Below are positions 59,153-64,000 of a stretch of 64,000 bases of DNA, one piece after another (position 1 is the stretch's first letter; each line of letters starts with the position of its first letter). The position numbers and the translations under genes were made by a program. Source of the DNA: Arthrobotrys musiformis (lineage: Eukaryota > Ascomycota > Orbiliomycetes > Orbiliales > Orbiliaceae); assembly GCA_036971715.1 (NCBI GenBank), contig JAVHJL010000002.1:2636501-2700500 (forward strand), written 5' to 3'. The notes beneath the pieces were generated by a model, which did not search any database, was not told the DNA's origin, and saw nothing but the letters and a program-made list of their open reading frames with translations.

Positions 59153-59999
59153 TTCAATTCAAGAATACGCTACTGGCGAACAAGCGACGAACCCGAGTCC
59201 GAATGTAATTGATTATAATATGCTGCCCGACTATAAAAAAAGCGAACTATAGAAAAAGGGCCTCCGCAGCAATGACATGCGCTCAATTCATCTCTCCAGC
59301 TAGCTTCAAGCTGTAGATATAAAAAAGAACCATGTCTACTACTACCGACGACCCCTACTACCTTTCCTACCGCTTCTGCCGCCTGCTGCTACAACTACCC
59401 AGGCGGTAGCTAGTACACCACTCAATCAAGAACAGCTGATTAAAAAATGATGAAATATATGCAATAACCGATGATGAATGCAACGGGATCAATGCAAATC
59501 GACGGGACACCGGATGAAAAGCTAGTAAATTCCCGAATGACCCTCTCACACAATATCCCTGATCCCAAGAGACCCGCTGTGCCAGAAACAAAACAAGAAG
59601 GAAAAAGAAAAAGAAAAAGTAAGAAAGCAAGATGAAGCGAAGCGGGAAAAGGCGAAATAAAACTAAGTAGTACGATACGAAGGCCGGAAAATGGGAATGA
59701 GAAAGCAGGGCGTTTGACCACTACAGAAAAAAAAGAAAACGGATATGCCGCAGTCGAAACAGAAAAAATAAGAAAAGAGAAAAAAGGCGAAGGACAGCAC
59801 GTGCCGATGGCCTGTGGGGAACGCCTGCAAAAACGATTGGAGGCCGTATCGTCGTCAATTAAAAATGAGAAAGAGGACAAAAAAGCTACCGAACAAGAAA
59901 GAGAAGAGAAAAACAAAAGTCACAGTAACAACATGCCATCCGCAAAATTATCATCCTTACTTCATCTTCATCTTCTTCATCTTCATCTTCATGCCCATC

Positions 60000-62326
60000 T
60001 TACGAACCGTCTCGCTTCTTGCCCTTTGACAAACTCTTCACTCTCTTCAGGAGGCCGCTTCCTTGGTCAGGCACACCGGAGCCGTTGACTCTGTCGCCTG
60101 AAGCGGTCCTCCCGGGGTGTGATGGAGCTCTATCTCTGTATCGTCTCTCGTCCTCTGCTATTTGAATTCTCTCGCCCTTCCTGTCCCATGCCGAATCGTA
60201 GTCGTCTCCAAAGTTCTCTCGGGGTTGAGAAACGCTTCCTTTGGTAGCTCGGTTTACGGGGGGTGGTCCGCGTGGCGGCGATGTTGGGGTAAACGGCCGC
60301 ACCGGGTAATCCTCACTTGTTGGGGAGTTCGACTTTGTCGGCTTGTGCCGTCGGTCGAATCCAGGTGCGATTCTAGCTTCTCCCTCAGGCCCCGCTGGTT
60401 TCTGCGAGCCCTTGCCACGGAACTTCTGAGCCAACGATTTCTTCCGCTGTAGCCCGCTAGAGTCCTTGTATGCTCCCGATGTTGTCGGCCGTATCTCTTC
60501 CTCCGCCTGTGCCTTCTCAATTGCCTTCTTCGTAGCTGGTGTACCTTCGAGGAAGGTCGATGTTCCTAGGCCGAGGGATTCGTCGCCGTGTATCATCGTG
60601 CGGCTAACTGGGTCGAATGATGCAGCTCGCTTCCCAATTGGCCTCGATGGATCAGCCAGGTCGTCTGCGGCTGAACCTCTCCTCCCTGCGGAGAATTCTG
60701 AGTAAGCTTCGGGATCTCTGTTTCCGAAGAGGTTGCTGTGACCTGGCTTCAAGTCGAAATCGAAACCACCGAGAGCATTGTTCTTCGAACCCTCCGGGAA
60801 AGCTTGCATGGGAGCACGGCTCTTGTTCTTGTTGCGGTGCGGGTTGCAGGCATCGAAGGGACCATCGTGGTGGAATACTATAATCGGCAAAATTAGTTCC
60901 TGCTTTGCAACCACGACGACCATCAGTTGTTTTGAGCACTTACATCCTCCACCATATATACCAGTAACATCAAGCTTGTCAATGAGATCGACTCCAGCAG
61001 CGCCTTTCTTCCGTCTATCAGAAGAGGATTTCTTTGATTTATCGTCTTTCTTCGATTTATCATCTTTGCTGCTCTTGCTCTTCTCTTCTTCTCTCCTAGC
61101 CTTCTCCTTTCGCCTTTCCCTCTCACGCTCTTTTTCACGGTCTAAAACATCTATAGCAGACGATTCCGAGTTGCTCCTCTGTCGGCCAGGCCCCCTTCCG
61201 TCTTCCCGTGCTCTAGGCCGGCCATTCGCAGCTCCGGTCGAGCCGTTATGAGCATGGTGTGGTGGCGGCGGAGCTCCACGGCCTGGAGGTCTCGGAGGTC
61301 CGTTCATGGGTCTTGGCTGCGGCCCGCGCGATCTGCTTTCGGTATTCATTGAGGGACTTGGTCTGCGAGGGGGTTGTGCGGGTTTGGTATCTGTATCGTC
61401 GATTGAAAAACTGATCTGTAAAAATTATATACAAAAGAAGGCGAAAAGAAAAACGGCCGGCGTTTTTAAACGTTAGTCTCAAAAGTGCTCTGTGAACGTG
61501 GTTGTGAAAAAAAAAAAAACAATGGCAATATAGCTCGGTGTAGTTTCCCGGCCGAAGCTTTATATATATATCACTCGACCGGCAAGCTTGCTCTGAAGAA
61601 AAGAATAAAAACGTACCAGTAAATCTTCCGGTTCATTTCTAGGCACCTGTGGCTGGGGTGGCCTCGGTGAGGTTGCCTGAACGGTATGGGCGGAGCGGTC
61701 GCCGGTTTCAGAAGAAAAGATGTCATGGTCATCGTCGGCAAAAACATCGAGGAACGGGTTCCTGGATTGACGAATGGAGGGAGAGGGAAGATCTGGCGAT
61801 CCTGCAGAAACTCTGTTTCGGAAGGGATTGTTTGAAGCAAAGGGGTTGGTTGGGGCGAAGCCAGCAGGCGACGGTCTTCGGTCTAGACAGGGCAATTGCG
61901 AAAGCTCCAGGTTAGCGATGATGGGAATCTACAGAACGGCAGACTTGAAGGGAAAAACAAAAAAGAAGGATACCAAGCATGGCTGTGGATCCTTCTTTCG
62001 TTGGCGGAGGTTTGGCAAATTAATTCTCCGATGGGAATCGTGTGATATAGATTGGCATCTACATGTGCCTCTTTGTCGCAGGGTTGGGTTTCGGGTCTCA
62101 TTGCGAAACAAGGGGTTTTTCTTTCTCTTCGTCGTCTCCCCTTTCCTTGATACTGGCAGGCATATATGGGCTACGTTTCATAAAGAAAGGGAAGGAAATG
62201 AAAGGAACAGAGATATATTGATGGTCACGGTGGAAGAATGATACGAGCGAAGGGACTATATCGAAGGAGAGAGAGAGAGAGAGGAAAAGAGCAAAGCGTA
62301 CCTATTGGGGGCTGAACGATAGACAT
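60000..62326 (-). CDS. PAL1: Pal1 cell-morphogenesis protein
   Basis: Pal1 is a membrane-associated protein that maintains cell shape and is linked to endocytic sites. The first exon (25 nt, ATG at 62326) reads MSIVQPPI and joins DRRPSPAGFAPTNPFASNNP. After an intron of about 190 nt (61617-61428) comes ISFSIDDTDTKPAQ. A Lys/Arg/Glu/Ser-rich segment precedes the conserved core: GVDLIDKLDVTGIYGGG, then HHDGPFDACNPHRNKNKSRA and PMQAFPEGSKNNALGGFDF. The C-terminal half is disordered and basic, ending KSLSKGKKRDGS. Introns are near 61900-62302, 61617-61428 and 60945-60880. The core motif makes the assignment firm. Confidence 0.93.
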
Positions 62327-62812
62327 TCTGAGAGTATTCGGCGATGATCCAGCCGTCGGTGGATATAAGGAGGAGTGTGATGAAGGTGTGATGGATTGAT
62401 GGGTGAATGGATGGATGGTTGTCTGTGTTTGGAACCGAGCTGGTCAATGAGAGAGAGGCTGACTGGACTGAACTGAACTGGACAGGGCTTGGTCGGGCTG
62501 GTGCTGTGGATGCCGATGCCGATGCTTGTGCCGACGTTTGTGCCTGCGGTTATGTTCTGTTGTTGAGTGATGCCGGAGGGGAAGACGAGGCTTTGGAAAA
62601 GAGGGAGAGAGCGAGAGCGAGCGAGGGAAGGAAGAAGGTGTGTTGGGATGAAATGTCTGGTTTCGAGGGGATGAAAGATATTGATTGATCGATGGATTGA
62701 TTGACTGATCGAGGCAGGGAATTTGACAGAACCCAAACGCTCAATTCAAATTCAAATTTGACTTAGGGAAGGTATCGATAGAGCGACCGATCGATTGATT
62801 ACAAGAAGGAGA

Positions 62813-62865
62813 AGAAAAGAAAAGAAAAGAAAAGAAAAGAAAAGAACAGAAAAGAAAAGAAAAAA
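62813..62865 (+). repeat. (AAAAG)n microsatellite
   Basis: About ten near-perfect AAAAG units with one AAACAG interruption. Confidence 0.9.
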
Positions 62866-63026
62866 GGGACAGGAAAGAACGGACGTTGATGTTTGGCGAG
62901 GGACCCCTTTTGGCTGTGGAATGGCGGAGACGTTACAGATTGATTGATTGATCGATTACTTCAACCTCAACTTCACCTTGTTCTTCCTTCCTTCCTTTCT
63001 TCAAAGCAGACAGGAGAATGGACGGG

Positions 63027-63063
63027 TGATGAATGAATGAACGACTGAATGAATGAATGAACG
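63027..63063 (+). repeat. (TGAA)n-like microsatellite
   Basis: Repeated GAATGAATGAACGACT units. Confidence 0.8.
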
Positions 63064-64000
63064 ACTGAAATGGACAAATGGACGAATGAACGGATTGGAT
63101 GAATATGGAGAGAGTTAGACTTGAACAGGACAAGGGCTGGAAAAGGAGGTGTGAGCGAGATGCAACCCAACTGGACCCCCTTCCACTGCACTACACTATA
63201 CTACACTACTACCTTCACTACTACCACTATTGCCATATACACTACCACTGCTTCAACAAGGACAGAATGGTATGTACTATGCAATGTATGCAGTTAGGAT
63301 GGTTGTGTATTCAACATAATCATAAAAAGTGTTTGGGGGAGTGGAGCAGATTGATATGATCAGGGGACCTCACCAGGGATGCATGTCCTCTCTCTCTCCC
63401 TCCCTCTCATATAAATATAAATACAATCAACCCCAACTTTCCACCGACAGGTCAATTGAATTCATGAACCTGGTCGCCCATCGAAAGGGTCCGATCTCAC
63501 TTACTAACTCTTGAACAAATCTGCAAATTGTCAAAAAATGTCAAAATATTCGGCCTGTGCTCCCAATCTCTCTCCCCTTCTTCTGTCCTTCGAGGCTTCT
63601 GAAGCAAGCTAGCTGCTTGGCCCTGCATGCATGCGCTTTCCACGCCAAAGAGGGGCCGCTACACCAACCAAAAGAAAAGATGAGATTCGATACGCGACCA
63701 CCACCAAGCAAAGCAAGCAAGCAAGTCACACGTTAACGTTTCGGGATTTTCCTTTTAGTCAGGGGTCCGAAAGTATGTAGGGGGGGAAACGAAAGGAAGG
63801 ACATCGGCTTTGGGGAAGGTTCCTCTCTCTCAATCCAATCCCTCATCTCGCGCCCCCAGTCCAACCAGCCCCTCTGACATCACGGTACATATCCATCCAC
63901 TTGATTCTTCCAGTATAGCGTATTTACATGGACATCTCTCTTTCCCCGGAAACACTCCAGCATGCCCAATCCGTCTATATCTAATATAATCTTGAAATTG

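Larger units (their letters stand above)
58633..59999. other. Intergenic: STM1 promoter and PAL1 3' region
   Basis: Contains a 35-base poly(A), (GT)n and short tandem repeats listed separately. No gene is seen. Confidence 0.55.
62327..64000. other. PAL1 upstream region, microsatellite-rich
   Basis: Contains GATTGATT-type runs (62680-62720, 62938-62960), an AAAAG repeat and a TGAA repeat. No convincing gene is seen. Frames on both strands are low-complexity. Confidence 0.5.

Overview
The window is nuclear DNA of a filamentous ascomycete (Pezizomycotina). The coding regions are broken by many short GT-AG introns of roughly 50-210 nt. The genes are typical fungal housekeeping genes, including some that budding yeasts lack, such as a Rab4-like GTPase. 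There are no operons, and intergenic regions carry poly(A), CT-rich and simple-sequence tracts. I cannot name the genus from sequence alone. All gene models below were assembled by eye from reading frames and splice signals, so junctions may be off by a few bases.

Layout, left to right (strand): mitochondrial ClpX, cut by the left edge (-); choline-transporter-like protein (-); Rab4-like GTPase (-); RNase H2 catalytic subunit (-); CENP-C/Mif2 (+); tubulin cofactor B (-); Trm9 tRNA methyltransferase (-); a compact ubiquitin-specific protease, USP (+), followed by two repeat arrays (about 15.24-17.79 kb); ATP synthase beta (-); glycogen branching enzyme (-); COG6 (-); Cdc50-type flippase subunit (+); a Cys-rich single-pass membrane protein (-); a poorly coding 2-kb stretch; an NT-C2 domain protein (-); an alpha/beta hydrolase (+); Pam18/Tim14 (-); Spp1/Cps40 (+); Rlp24 (+); the Afg3-like m-AAA protease (+); a DUF1295 membrane protein (-); topoisomerase III (-); AP-1 gamma (-); Grr1 (-); Stm1-like (-); Pal1 (-); and a 1.7-kb microsatellite-rich right end.

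The standout is the USP locus. Downstream of its stop codon lie 30 copies of an approximately 40-nt stem-loop unit at a mean spacing of 66 bp, separated by unrelated pyrimidine-rich spacers. The nine-base loop is nearly constant. Both stems change sequence between copies but keep pairing, with many compensatory changes. The wobble pairs are legal (G-U) only if the + strand is the RNA, the same direction as the USP gene. Copies of the same stem-loop also sit inside the USP coding exons. Each array unit tends to start with a perfect 5' splice-site word (GTAAGT) and end with a 3' splice-site word (CAGG). A second, smaller family with a perfect palindrome follows. I know of no described element with this architecture; it is the candidate novel system here.

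The remaining genes look intact and ordinary. Several have very small first coding exons (5-30 nt).
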